From VRUE01 sp963824705 (GTDB lineage: Bacteria > Actinomycetota > Thermoleophilia > Solirubrobacterales > 70-9), in assembly GCA_963824705.1 (NCBI GenBank), contig CAWGQE010000003.1, positions 1,054,001 to 1,118,000 of the forward strand: 64,000 bases of DNA, given 5' to 3'. Position numbers and translations under genes: made by a program. Below, one piece after another: positions 42,389 to 49,796 of this stretch. Positions within the stretch are counted from its first letter, which is position 1; the number at the start of each line of letters is the position of its first letter. The notes beneath the pieces were generated by a model. That model was not told the origin of the DNA and searched no databases. It saw only the letters and a program-made list of their open reading frames with translations.

Positions 42389-44595
42389 TCCGCTCTTTCG
42401 CCGGAGTCGCGGAGCTGACCGAGGCGCAACTGCTCGACGCCCCCGTCCACTGGCCCCGGCCCAGTGCGCTCGATATCTCCCTGGAGGCCTTGGAGGGGGT
42501 CGGCCCGAAACTTGCCGAGGCCGCGGTCGAGGCCGGCATCGGGACCGTGGGCGACCTCCTGCTGCGTTTTCCGCACAGTCATCGCGACCGCACGATCGTC
42601 CCGGTCGGCGCTCTGGAGCCGAAAAAGCAGGCGACCGTGCTCGTCGAGGTGCTCGGATCGCCGAGCAACTTCCGTCGCCGCGGGCTTTCGATCCTGTCGG
42701 TGAAAGTCGGGGACGAGAGCGGGTCTGTCAGGGCGACCTGGTTCAACCAGCCTTGGGTGGCGCAGAAGTTGACCCCTGGTGCGTCTCTGCTGATCACGGG
42801 GTCGCGGGACAAACGCGGTTTTCGGGTTTCGGAATATGAGGTCATGGCCGATGGCCCGCGGGTCCTGTCGCGGGGTGAGGGGGGCACTGCGGGCGGGCCA
42901 CGGTCCGTCCTCGACCCCCCTCACCCCGCGCCACCCACGGGAGAGGCGCAGAAACTCATGCCCGTGCATCCGGCGACCGAGCAGCTCAAAGCGCAGCGGA
43001 TACGGCAGTGGATGGAGCAGGCGATGCCATGGGTGGGAAATGTTCTCGAGCCGCTTCCTGTTGAGCTGCGGGTCCGACGTGAGCTTGCGGGGGCGGCCGA
43101 CGCCGTCAAGGCCGTGCACTTTCCCGAGAGCGAGGACGACGTTGAGGTGGCTAGAGAGCGGCTGGCGTTCGAAGAGCTGTTTCTGTACCAGGCGCTGCTC
43201 ACGACTCGGAAGCAATCGCATCGCACGGCGCGACCCGCGCCAAAGTTGGGGAAGCCGGGTGAGCTGGTGGGTCGATGGATCGAGTCGTTGCCGTTCGAGC
43301 CAACCAGGGATCAGCTCCAGGCATTCGACGAGATCGACGCTGATCTCGACTCCGGGCAGCCGATGCAGAGACTGCTGATGGGGGAGGTGGGGTCGGGGAA
43401 GACGGTCGTGGCGCTGTACTCGATGCTGCGGGCGCTTGAAGCGGGCTTCCAGGCGGTGTTGATGGCCCCCACTGAGACGCTGGCCGAGCAACATGCGATG
43501 ACGCTGGGAAAGCTGTTGGCCGAGGACGCGACGCCGTTCGCGCTGCTTACCGGGGCGACTCCAGCCGCACGCAGGCGAGAGGCGCTGGAGCGCTTGGCGA
43601 CCGGGGAGCTTGGACTTGCGGTCGGCACCCACGCGCTGATCGATCCGAAAGTCCGCTTCGCTCGGCTCGGTGTCTGCGTCGTCGACGAGCAGCACCGTTT
43701 CGGGGTCGAGCAGCGGCGGGCGCTGGACGAGAAGAGGGTGGAGGGGATGGTGCCGCATGTCCTCCATATGACCGCGACCCCGATTCCGCGCACGCTCTCG
43801 CTGACTGCCTACGGCGACCTCGACACGACGGCCCTGCACGAGCTGCCGGCGGGGAGGCAGCCGGTCGAGACGCGCCTGGTCGACGAGGACGATCGCTCCG
43901 CTGCCTATGGGTTCGTTCGCGCCCAGCTGCGGGAAGGACGTCAGGCGTTCGTCGTCTGTCCGCTGGTCGAGGAATCGGAGAAAATCCAAGGACGCGCCGC
44001 CGAGGTCGAGGCCGGGCGGCTGGCCCGCGAGGAGTTGGAGGGCTTCTCGGTCGGCGTCATCCACGGACAGATGCCGTCCGCTCGCAAGGCGGAGGCGATG
44101 AAGGGGTTCGTCTCGGGCGCCACTGACGTGCTGGTCGCGACCACGGTGATCGAGGTCGGCATCGACGTGCCCAATGCGACGGTGATGGTGATCGAGGGAG
44201 CGGAGCGTTATGGGGTTTCCCAACTGCACCAGCTCCGGGGGCGGGTCGGCCGGGGGGCGCACAGCTCCCACTGTCTGCTCTTTCCTGAAGACGCAGGCGG
44301 GATGGCCCGGCGCCGGCTGAAAGCGGTCGAGCGCGAGCGCGACGGCTTCAAGCTCGCCGAGGTGGACCTCACCCTTCGCGGCGAGGGCGAGGTCCTCGGG
44401 ACGAAGCAAAGCGGCCTGCCGCGCTTCGCCGTCGCCGAGCTGCCCGAGGAAACGGCCTCTCTGGTCGCGGCCCGCGACGAGGTGCTGTCTCTACTCCAAC
44501 GCCACGGCTCACTCGACGTCCCTGTGCTCGGTCCCTTGCTCGATGCCGCCTACCGCCGCTTCGGCGCCGGCGCCTCGGACCCCATCCCGCTTTGA
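42364..44595 (+). CDS. recG: ATP-dependent DNA helicase RecG with a palindrome-encoded insert
   Basis: 743 residues; remodels stalled forks and Holliday junctions. The wedge OB domain spans ~80-165. Helicase motifs: MGEVGSGKTVVAL (Walker A near residue 340), VVDEQHRFGVEQR, HMTATPIPRTL and the TRG-type QLRGRVGRGAHSSHC. A 62-bp palindrome (42869-42930) is translated in frame around residues 169-189 (RGEGGTAGGPRSVLDPPHP), in the linker just before LMPVHPATEQL; the family has no such insert there. GTG 42364 is the first in-frame start, overlapping the DAK2 gene; GTG 42367 is equally possible. Confidence 0.93.
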   Translation: MVAARRAVIRSFAGVAELTEAQLLDAPVHWPRPSALDISLEALEGVGPKLAEAAVEAGIGTVGDLLLRFPHSHRDRTIVPVGALEPKKQATVLVEVLGSPSNFRRRGLSILSVKVGDESGSVRATWFNQPWVAQKLTPGASLLITGSRDKRGFRVSEYEVMADGPRVLSRGEGGTAGGPRSVLDPPHPAPPTGEAQKLMPVHPATEQLKAQRIRQWMEQAMPWVGNVLEPLPVELRVRRELAGAADAVKAVHFPESEDDVEVARERLAFEELFLYQALLTTRKQSHRTARPAPKLGKPGELVGRWIESLPFEPTRDQLQAFDEIDADLDSGQPMQRLLMGEVGSGKTVVALYSMLRALEAGFQAVLMAPTETLAEQHAMTLGKLLAEDATPFALLTGATPAARRREALERLATGELGLAVGTHALIDPKVRFARLGVCVVDEQHRFGVEQRRALDEKRVEGMVPHVLHMTATPIPRTLSLTAYGDLDTTALHELPAGRQPVETRLVDEDDRSAAYGFVRAQLREGRQAFVVCPLVEESEKIQGRAAEVEAGRLAREELEGFSVGVIHGQMPSARKAEAMKGFVSGATDVLVATTVIEVGIDVPNATVMVIEGAERYGVSQLHQLRGRVGRGAHSSHCLLFPEDAGGMARRRLKAVERERDGFKLAEVDLTLRGEGEVLGTKQSGLPRFAVAELPEETASLVAARDEVLSLLQRHGSLDVPVLGPLLDAAYRRFGAGASDPIPL
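42869..42930. repeat. Palindrome 9, inside recG
   Basis: Perfect 16-bp arms CGCGGGGTGAGGGGGG (42869-42884) and its inverse (42915-42930) around a 30-bp loop. Translated in frame in a RecG linker. Confidence 0.88.
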
Positions 44596-44596
44596 G

Positions 44597-44645
44597 GTTG
44601 CGTGTGAGGTTGACATCGCATATCAGCGCAAACCTCACACGCAAC
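44597..44645. terminator. Palindrome 10 between recG and rsmD
   Basis: Perfect 15-bp arms GTTGCGTGTGAGGTT (44597-44611) and inverse (44631-44645), starting two bases after the recG stop. Followed by GAAAT, no T-tract. Its loop contains TCGCATA, like the loop region of the ribD palindrome at 34790. Confidence 0.7.
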
Positions 44646-44660
44646 TGAAATCGTGGGCCG

Positions 44661-45272
44661 ATGCGTGTAATTGCCGGAGAGTTGAAAGGGCAGCGCTTGG
44701 TCGCGCCGCGTGGCTGGAAGGTGCGGCCGACCTCGGACCGGGTCCGTGAGGCGGTCTTCTCGGCGCTGGGAGATGTCACCGGAGCCCGCGTCCTCGATCT
44801 CTACTGCGGCACCGGGGCGCTCGCCATCGAGGCGCTCTCACGTGGCGCCACCGGTGCCGTCCTTGTCGACCGCGACACGCGGCCGGCGCTCGGCAACGTC
44901 GAGCGGCTGGGACTGGCCGACCGCGTCGAGCTGGTCCGGTCCGACATCCCCCACTGGCTCGAGAGCCAGTCCACGACAGCGGGGGACGACCCCTCCCCCG
45001 GGAACTCCCGCGAACGCGGCCCGGGGGAGGGGTCGTCCCCCGCTGTTAACTCGGAAAGGCGATTCGACCTCGTCTTCGTCGACGCCCCCTATAAACTCGC
45101 CGATCGCGTGGGGCAGGAACTGAATACACATCTTCCGCGGCTGCTCGCCGATGACGGACGGGCCGTCGTCGAGAGCGGCGCACGGCGTCCGTTGCGGCTC
45201 GACTCGCTCGAGGCGCTGCGCCAGCGTCGCTATGGCGCCACCGACGTCTCGTTCTACGGGGAGCCGAGCTGA
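44661..45272 (+). CDS. rsmD: 16S rRNA m2G966 methyltransferase RsmD with a palindrome-encoded insert
   Basis: 203 residues against a usual ~185. MRVIAGELKGQRLVAPRGWKVRPTSDRVREA is the family N-terminus in pieces; SAM-binding motif LDLYCGTGALAIEALSRGA and the catalytic motif as VFVDAPY (usual DPPY) are present. Between them a 71-bp palindrome (44976-45046) is translated in frame into about 24 residues (TTAGDDPSPGNSRERGPGEG and on), just before RRFDLVFVDAPY. The insert lies at the surface loop before strand 4, which may be why it is tolerated. Ends one base into coaD (TGATG). Confidence 0.92.
   Translation: MRVIAGELKGQRLVAPRGWKVRPTSDRVREAVFSALGDVTGARVLDLYCGTGALAIEALSRGATGAVLVDRDTRPALGNVERLGLADRVELVRSDIPHWLESQSTTAGDDPSPGNSRERGPGEGSSPAVNSERRFDLVFVDAPYKLADRVGQELNTHLPRLLADDGRAVVESGARRPLRLDSLEALRQRRYGATDVSFYGEPS
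44976..45046. repeat. Palindrome 11, inside rsmD, 27-bp arms
   Basis: Arms 44976-45002 and 45020-45046 are perfect over 27 bp (left arm begins ACAGCGGGGGACGACCCC), the longest in the window, with an inner CCGCG-AA-CGCGG hairpin at 45008-45019. Translated in frame. Confidence 0.92.
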
Positions 45273-45772
45273 TGGGGGAGCGCGACGGCACGGTCGTCTG
45301 TCCCGGCAGCTACGACCCGGTCACCAACGGGCACATCGACATCATCACCCGCAGCTCCGAGGTATTCGAGCGGGTCGTCGTCGGCGTCGTCAACAACCCG
45401 ATGCGCAAGGACAAGACGCTCTTCACCGCAGAGGAGCGCCAGGGCTTGATCGAAGAGGCGACCGCCGACCTCGCCAACGTCGAGGCGCGGATCTTCTCCA
45501 ACCTGCTGGTCGAGTTCGCGCGCGAATCGGGAGCGCGGGCGATCGTCAAGGGACTGCGGGCGATCTCCGACTTCGAGTACGAGTTCGAGATGGCGCAGCT
45601 CAACCGCAAGCTCGACCCCGGGATCGAGAGCATCTACATGATCGCCTCGCCCCAGTACAGCTTCCTTTCCTCGACCGGAGTAAAGGAAATGGCGACCTTC
45701 GGGGGCGATGTCTCCGACCTCGTTCCGACACCGGTGGCAGCCGCGATGGCGGGCCGCCTGGGCGCGAGGTAG
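45272..45772 (+). CDS. coaD: Phosphopantetheine adenylyltransferase
   Basis: Fourth step of coenzyme A synthesis. 166 residues. Signature CPGSYDPVTNGHIDIITRS with the TxGH-type nucleotide site (TNGH), NPMRKDKTLFTAEER, GLRAISDFEYEFEMAQLNRKL and PQYSFLSSTGVKEMA. ATG shares a base with the rsmD stop; the rsmD-coaD pair is conserved widely. Confidence 0.97.
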   Translation: MGERDGTVVCPGSYDPVTNGHIDIITRSSEVFERVVVGVVNNPMRKDKTLFTAEERQGLIEEATADLANVEARIFSNLLVEFARESGARAIVKGLRAISDFEYEFEMAQLNRKLDPGIESIYMIASPQYSFLSSTGVKEMATFGGDVSDLVPTPVAAAMAGRLGAR

Positions 45773-45812
45773 GCTTTGCTGGCGGTCGCCCCCGTGGGCG
45801 AGAGTTTGCAAA

Positions 45813-45833
45813 AAGCCGAGGAATTCACGGCTT
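45813..45833 (+). terminator. Weak hairpin after coaD
   Basis: AAGCCG/CGGCTT, 6-bp stem with 9-nt loop, followed by CTTC. Possible weak terminator. Confidence 0.3.
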
Positions 45834-45858
45834 CTTCACCGAAAATGCCTCTGACACG

Positions 45859-45864
45859 TAGGCT
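45859..45864 (+). promoter_or_regulatory. -10 box TAGGCT of the SepIVA-like gene
   Basis: TAGGCT lies twelve bases before the ATG at 45877, farther than at most genes here, predicting a leader of about five bases. Confidence 0.4.
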
Positions 45865-45876
45865 TACGCCCTGCTG

Positions 45877-46359
45877 ATGGACGTTCTCGTTCTAATAGAC
45901 AAGCTGGACGACGTCGTCCACAACGCCCGACCCGTGCCCCTCACGGATCAGGTTCGCGTGGACCGCGAGGAGATCTACGACCTCCTCGACCAGATGCGCG
46001 CGACGATCCCCGAGGAGATCAAGCAAGCGCGCTGGATCGTCAAGGAGCGCCAGGAGATGCTCGCCGAGGCCAAACGCGAGGCGGAGCGGATCGTGCGCGA
46101 GGCCCGCGAGCAGCAGGCCCGTCTGATCTCCGACGAGGAGGTCACCAAGCAGGCCGAGCGGGCCGCCGACGAGATCGTCGAGGACGCCCGCACGCGAGAG
46201 CGTGAGATTCGGCTCGGCGCGGAGGACTACGCCGACGAGATCCTCAACACGCTCGAGGTCAACCTTCAGAAGTTCCTCGCGGCCGTGCAGCGCGGTCGCG
46301 ACCGGCTCGCCGGCCGCGACGAAGAGCAGCCGGACGCCGTGCTCGACGAGCAGCCTTAG
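45877..46359 (+). CDS. DivIVA-like coiled-coil septation protein (SepIVA-like)
   Basis: 160 residues. After MDVLVLIDKLDDVVHNARPVPLTDQVRVDREEI the protein becomes a continuous charged coiled coil (LAEAKREAERIVREAREQQARLI; AERAADEIVEDARTRERE) and ends acidic. The N-terminal motif and the position between coaD and the yceD gene match mycobacterial SepIVA, a septum and cell-elongation factor. There is no membrane helix. Function inferred from position and the N-terminal block. Confidence 0.75.
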   Translation: MDVLVLIDKLDDVVHNARPVPLTDQVRVDREEIYDLLDQMRATIPEEIKQARWIVKERQEMLAEAKREAERIVREAREQQARLISDEEVTKQAERAADEIVEDARTREREIRLGAEDYADEILNTLEVNLQKFLAAVQRGRDRLAGRDEEQPDAVLDEQP

Positions 46360-46374
46360 TCGCGCGGCCCGCAG

Positions 46375-46899
46375 CTAGTCCAGCTTTAGCTCTTTGAGCT
46401 TGCTCCACCTTGGATCGCCGCCAGCGTCGTGCCTGTGGTCCTCTGGATTGGCGTCGTTGAGGGACTCGCCGCAGATTGGGCAGAGGCCGGCGCAGTCGGG
46501 GCGGCAGAGGATGCGGGCCGGCAGGGCCAGGATCGCCGCGTCGTGGGCCCAGCGACCGAGGTCTAGTTTGTCTTCGACCACGTAGGGGCTGCGCAGCTCC
46601 TCGTCGTCGGTGTCGGACTGATCGACCTCGCGAGCGTCGACCTCGGTCTCCACCCTGGCGTCCTCGAGGCAGCGGACGCACGGGCCGTCGACCCGGAGCG
46701 GGAAGCGCAGCCTGAACGCATAGCCGTTGCTTGGCCGCGAGAGGTCGAGCCTTGCCTCGACGGCATCCCCGAACGGAACATAGGTCTGCCCTCCTAGCTC
46801 CAGCGGTTCGAGCCGCACCGGAACGTCGAAACGCGCCCCCTCGCCATGAGCAAGCGAGAGGCGAGCAAGGTCGATGATCGTGCTGTCCGTTCTGGCCAT
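46375..46899 (-). CDS. yceD: DUF177/YceD family protein
   Basis: 174 residues; the family affects 23S rRNA accumulation and normally sits directly before rpmF. Seen: CVRCLEDARVE in the middle and CRPDCAGLCPICGESL near the C-terminus, giving six Cys that probably bind zinc. C-terminal DPRWSKLKELKLD is typical. Here the gene is on the opposite strand to rpmF and is separated from it by a methyltransferase, so the usual yceD-rpmF operon has been split. Divergent from the methyltransferase; start at ATG 46899. Confidence 0.88.
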   Translation of the reverse strand: MARTDSTIIDLARLSLAHGEGARFDVPVRLEPLELGGQTYVPFGDAVEARLDLSRPSNGYAFRLRFPLRVDGPCVRCLEDARVETEVDAREVDQSDTDDEELRSPYVVEDKLDLGRWAHDAAILALPARILCRPDCAGLCPICGESLNDANPEDHRHDAGGDPRWSKLKELKLD

Positions 46900-46954
46900 T
46901 GCCGGCTCCTCCGTCCCGCCGCTTACGATGGCACCCTCCCAACGAGATTACGAA

Positions 46955-47449
46955 ATGGGTCAATTCGACTGGACACCCGACGAGTATCTGGAGCGGATCC
47001 GCTCCAAGCTCCCGCGCTACGACGACCTGCAAGAGCAGGCGATCGCCGCGATCCCCTTCCCGCCTGAGCGGGTCCTGGAGCTGGGGATGGGGACCGGCGA
47101 AACGACCCGGCGCCTGATCGAGGCCTATCCCGATAGCTGGGTGGTCGGGCTCGATTCGAGCCCGGACATGGTCTTCCGCGCTCGGCAGAGCTACGACGAC
47201 GTGCAGCTCGCCCGCATGGAGGATCCGCTCCCCGACGGCCCCTGGGATCTGGTCATCTCAGTCCTCTCGGTCAACGACCTGACCGACGAGCAAAAGCAAG
47301 CTCTCTTCCGTCGAGTAAAAGACCACTCACGCTCTCTGGTCATAGGCGACGTCTTCGAGGGCGACCAGCTCAAAGATCTGGTCAAGTGGTGCGACGGCGA
47401 GGTCACTTGGCAAGCCGACGGTCTCGCCGTAGTACGGGCGACCTACTGA
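46955..47449 (+). CDS. SAM-dependent methyltransferase, small class I
   Basis: About 164 residues. Core motif I is VLELGMGTGETTRRLIEAYP, motif II VVGLDSSPDMVFRARQ, and motif IV region WDLVISVLSVNDLTDEQK, as in the Methyltransf_11/25 group. The protein is shorter than most, ending soon after strand 5. ATG 46955 (MGQFDWTPDEYLERI) is preferred; ATG 46928 is in frame, and the region before that is shared with the divergent yceD start. Substrate unknown. A palindrome starts at the last base of its stop codon. Confidence 0.75.
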   Translation: MGQFDWTPDEYLERIRSKLPRYDDLQEQAIAAIPFPPERVLELGMGTGETTRRLIEAYPDSWVVGLDSSPDMVFRARQSYDDVQLARMEDPLPDGPWDLVISVLSVNDLTDEQKQALFRRVKDHSRSLVIGDVFEGDQLKDLVKWCDGEVTWQADGLAVVRATY

Positions 47450-47557
47450 GGGAGAGGGTCGGGGGTCCCTCGACGGAAACTTGTGAGCCGCTGGGGTTTG
47501 AACCCTGCTGCAGCGACCGACGCGGGTTTACGGCGGGGGACCCCCGACCCTCTCCCT
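47449..47557. repeat. Long palindrome 12 between the methyltransferase gene and rpmF
   Basis: Arms 47449-47468 and 47538-47557 are perfect over 20 bp (AGGGAGAGGGTCGGGGGTCC) and extend to 24 with one G-U. The left arm begins in the methyltransferase stop codon; the right arm ends 10 bp before the rpmF -10 box. A small GGGTT-TG-AACCC hairpin lies inside. Confidence 0.88.
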
Positions 47558-47567
47558 GCACTTCCAC

Positions 47568-47573
47568 TACCAT
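47568..47573 (+). promoter_or_regulatory. -10 box TACCAT of rpmF
   Basis: Ten bases before the ATG at 47584, identical in sequence and spacing to the rpmB box. Confidence 0.5.
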
Positions 47574-47583
47574 TCCGCGACTC

Positions 47584-47796
47584 ATGGCCGTCCCGAAGAA
47601 GAGAACGTCCCGGCAACGCCGCGACAAGCGCCGGGCCAATCACAAAGCTGGAAAGGCTCGGCTGAATCAGTGCCCGCGCTGCCACAGCCCGCGCCTGCCG
47701 CACCGGGTATGCCCGACCTGCGGTACCTACAAGGGTCGTGAGGTGATCGAGCACTCGATCGTCGACCCGACCGCGCCCACGCCCGACACCGAGTAG
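47584..47796 (+). CDS. rpmF: 50S ribosomal protein bL32
   Basis: 70 residues. MAVPKKRTSRQRRDKRRANHK is close to the family N-terminus, and CPRCHSPRLPHRVCPTCG gives four zinc ligands (zinc-binding form). Three bases separate it from plsX; the rpmF-plsX-acpP order links ribosome and lipid synthesis and is common in bacteria. Confidence 0.96.
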   Translation: MAVPKKRTSRQRRDKRRANHKAGKARLNQCPRCHSPRLPHRVCPTCGTYKGREVIEHSIVDPTAPTPDTE

Positions 47797-47799
47797 GTA

Positions 47800-48822
47800 A
47801 TGGCTGGCGGCGTGACCGTCGCCCTCGATGGATTCGGGGCAGAGCAGGGCTTTGAGGTGCTGGCGGAGGGCGCCAGGATGGCCGCTGCGGATGGGATTCG
47901 CCTGCGCGTGTTCGGGCCGCCCGATGAGCTCGGGCTCGAGGGAGTCGAAGGGGTGGAGGTGGTCCCGACCACGGAGCGGATCGGCAACGAGGAGGACCCG
48001 GTGCCTGCCGTGCGAGCGAAGAAAGAGGCCTCGGTCGTGCAAGCGGCGCGCGATGTCGCCGAGGGCAACGCCGATGCGATGGTCAGCCATGGCTCAACCG
48101 GGGCGACGATGGCGGCTGCGACCTTCGGCCTGCGTCGCCTGCGCGGCGTGCAGCGACCGGCGTTGGCTGTGCAGCTGCCGGTCCCCGGCAAGTCGGTGCT
48201 CTTCCTCGACGTCGGCGCCAACGTCGAGGTGCGCGCCCAGCACCTGGTCCAGTTCGCCTTCCTCGGCGCCGCTTTCAGCGAGGCGGTGCTCGGCGTCGCA
48301 CGGCCCCGCATCGGCTTGCTCTCCGTCGGCGAGGAGGACGGCAAGGGGCGGGAGGAGGTGGTCGCCGCGCGCGCCCTGCTCGCCGAGGCGCCGGGGATCG
48401 ACTTCGCCGGCAACGTCGAGGGACGCGACCTGCCGGCCGGGGTGGCCGATGTGGTCGTCACCGACGGCTTCACCGGCAACGTCTCGCTGAAGCTGATGGA
48501 GGGGACCGCCCGAACGGTGACCGGCGCGATTCGCGACGCGGCACGGGCAAACCCGCTCGCCGCCCTCGGCGGGTTGCTGATGCGACCCGCCCTCGGCGGC
48601 CTGCGCCGCGAGCTGCACCCCGACACGACCGGCGGCGCGATCCTGCTCGGGCTGCGCGGCATCGCCGTGGTCGGGCACGGCAGCGCCGGCGCCGAGGGGA
48701 TAGCCAACGCCGCGCGCCTGGCCGCACGCTGCGTCGAGGTGGGCGCAATAGATCGCACCGCGGCGCTGCTCGAGGAGGGGGGCGCCACCAGGGGCGCTCT
48801 CGCGGCCGACGCGGGCGCGTGA
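47800..48822 (+). CDS. plsX: Phosphate acyltransferase PlsX
   Basis: Makes acyl phosphate from acyl-ACP for phospholipid synthesis. 340 residues. N-terminus VTVALDGFGAEQG stands for the usual DAMGGD; other motifs are typical: MVSHGSTGATMAAATFGLRR, VLFLDVGANVEVRAQHL, GLLSVGEEDGKG, DVVVTDGFTGNVSLKLMEG and GLRGIAVVGHGSAG. The degenerate first motif is worth noting but the rest is complete. Confidence 0.94.
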   Translation: MAGGVTVALDGFGAEQGFEVLAEGARMAAADGIRLRVFGPPDELGLEGVEGVEVVPTTERIGNEEDPVPAVRAKKEASVVQAARDVAEGNADAMVSHGSTGATMAAATFGLRRLRGVQRPALAVQLPVPGKSVLFLDVGANVEVRAQHLVQFAFLGAAFSEAVLGVARPRIGLLSVGEEDGKGREEVVAARALLAEAPGIDFAGNVEGRDLPAGVADVVVTDGFTGNVSLKLMEGTARTVTGAIRDAARANPLAALGGLLMRPALGGLRRELHPDTTGGAILLGLRGIAVVGHGSAGAEGIANAARLAARCVEVGAIDRTAALLEEGGATRGALAADAGA

Positions 48823-48828
48823 TAGGAA
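48823..48828 (+). promoter_or_regulatory. -10-like box TAGGAA of acpP
   Basis: TAGGAA lies six bases before the acpP ATG, immediately after the plsX stop; possible internal promoter. Confidence 0.3.
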
Positions 48829-48834
48829 ACTTGG

Positions 48835-49080
48835 ATGCAACGAGATGAGGTTTTCAACCTGGTCCGCGATCACCTCGCCGAGGAGCTTGAGGTCGACCCG
48901 GCCAAGATCGCCGACGAGACCCGTTTCAAGCAGGACCTCGACGCGGACTCGCTCGACCTCTACGAGCTGGTGATGGAGTTGGAGGACCGCTACGGGATCT
49001 CCGTCTCCGAGGAGCAGGCGGCGCGGATCGAGACCGTCGGCGACGCCGTCTCCTTTGTCATGGAGCACGCTCCGGCGTGA
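48835..49080 (+). CDS. acpP: Acyl carrier protein
   Basis: 81 residues, acidic. The phosphopantetheine attachment Ser is in DADSLDLYELVMELEDRYG. N-terminus MQRDEVFNLVRDHLAEELEV is typical. Its stop overlaps the rnc GTG start (GTGA). The following order acpP-rnc-smc-ftsY is that of Bacillus. Confidence 0.96.
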   Translation: MQRDEVFNLVRDHLAEELEVDPAKIADETRFKQDLDADSLDLYELVMELEDRYGISVSEEQAARIETVGDAVSFVMEHAPA

Positions 49081-49751
49081 GCGCCGAGGCGCTCGCCGAG
49101 CTCGTCGCGGAGCTCCCCGACGACCTGCGGCGCTGCGCCCTCACACACTCCTCTTGGACCGAAGAGTCGCCCCGGTCCTATGAGCGGCTCGCCTACCTCG
49201 GCGACAGCGTGCTTGCCCTTGCCGTCGCCGCCGGCATCCATCGGCAATTCCCCGAGGTGGACGCCGGTGGCCTGACCAAGATCCACAACCAGACGGTAAG
49301 CGGCGTCGCCTGCGCGGAGGTGGGGCGTGAGCTCGGGGTCCCGGCGATGCTGGAGGGGGCCGAGCCCGACGTCGAGGAGGCGATCCCGGCGAAGGTCCTG
49401 CTCGCCGGCTCGCGGCCGCTGCCCGAGGTGACCGAGGCGCTGATCGGCGCCTGCTTCGTCGCCTTCGGCTTCGATCGTGTTGCCACCGCCGTCGGCGCCG
49501 CCTTCGAGGCCCAGATCGAACAGGCGGTAGAAGCTCCGGTAGATGCGAAGTCGGCGCTGCAGGAGCTGCTCGCACGGCGGCGGGCACGCGTAACCTATGC
49601 CGTCATTGGCGAATCGGGCCCGGCGCACCGGCGGACCTTCGAAGTGGAGGCGACCGTCGACGGCAAGAGCGTTGGAACCGGCGCCGGACGGAGCAAGAAG
49701 GCGGCGGAGAAGGTTGCGGCCGAAGAGGCTTTGAAGCACCTGCAGGGGTAG
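49077..49751 (+). CDS. rnc: Ribonuclease III with altered catalytic residues
   Basis: 224 residues: an endonuclease domain (1-150) and a double-stranded RNA-binding domain (AHRRTFEVEATVDGKSVGTGAGRSKKAAEKVAAEEAL). The signature reads YERLAYLGDSVL instead of ERLEFLGD: the second Glu (E41 in E. coli) is Ala39, while Glu36 and Asp43 are kept. At the second metal-site motif, usual D-x2-E is EVTE (Glu117, Glu120), so the Asp is Glu. Two of four metal ligands thus differ. Activity may be reduced or use a changed metal site. Locus and both domains leave no doubt about the family. Confidence 0.92.
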   Translation: MSAEALAELVAELPDDLRRCALTHSSWTEESPRSYERLAYLGDSVLALAVAAGIHRQFPEVDAGGLTKIHNQTVSGVACAEVGRELGVPAMLEGAEPDVEEAIPAKVLLAGSRPLPEVTEALIGACFVAFGFDRVATAVGAAFEAQIEQAVEAPVDAKSALQELLARRRARVTYAVIGESGPAHRRTFEVEATVDGKSVGTGAGRSKKAAEKVAAEEALKHLQG

Positions 49752-49796
49752 GGAGCGTCCGATACAAACGCCAGCCTTCCGGACCGAGGACGAGAG

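Noticed and set aside
47480..47530. A GGTTCAAACCCC-like T-arm on the reverse strand inside palindrome 12, suggesting a tRNA gene
   Set aside because: No acceptor, D or anticodon stems fit around it; the motif is part of a small hairpin in the palindrome loop.
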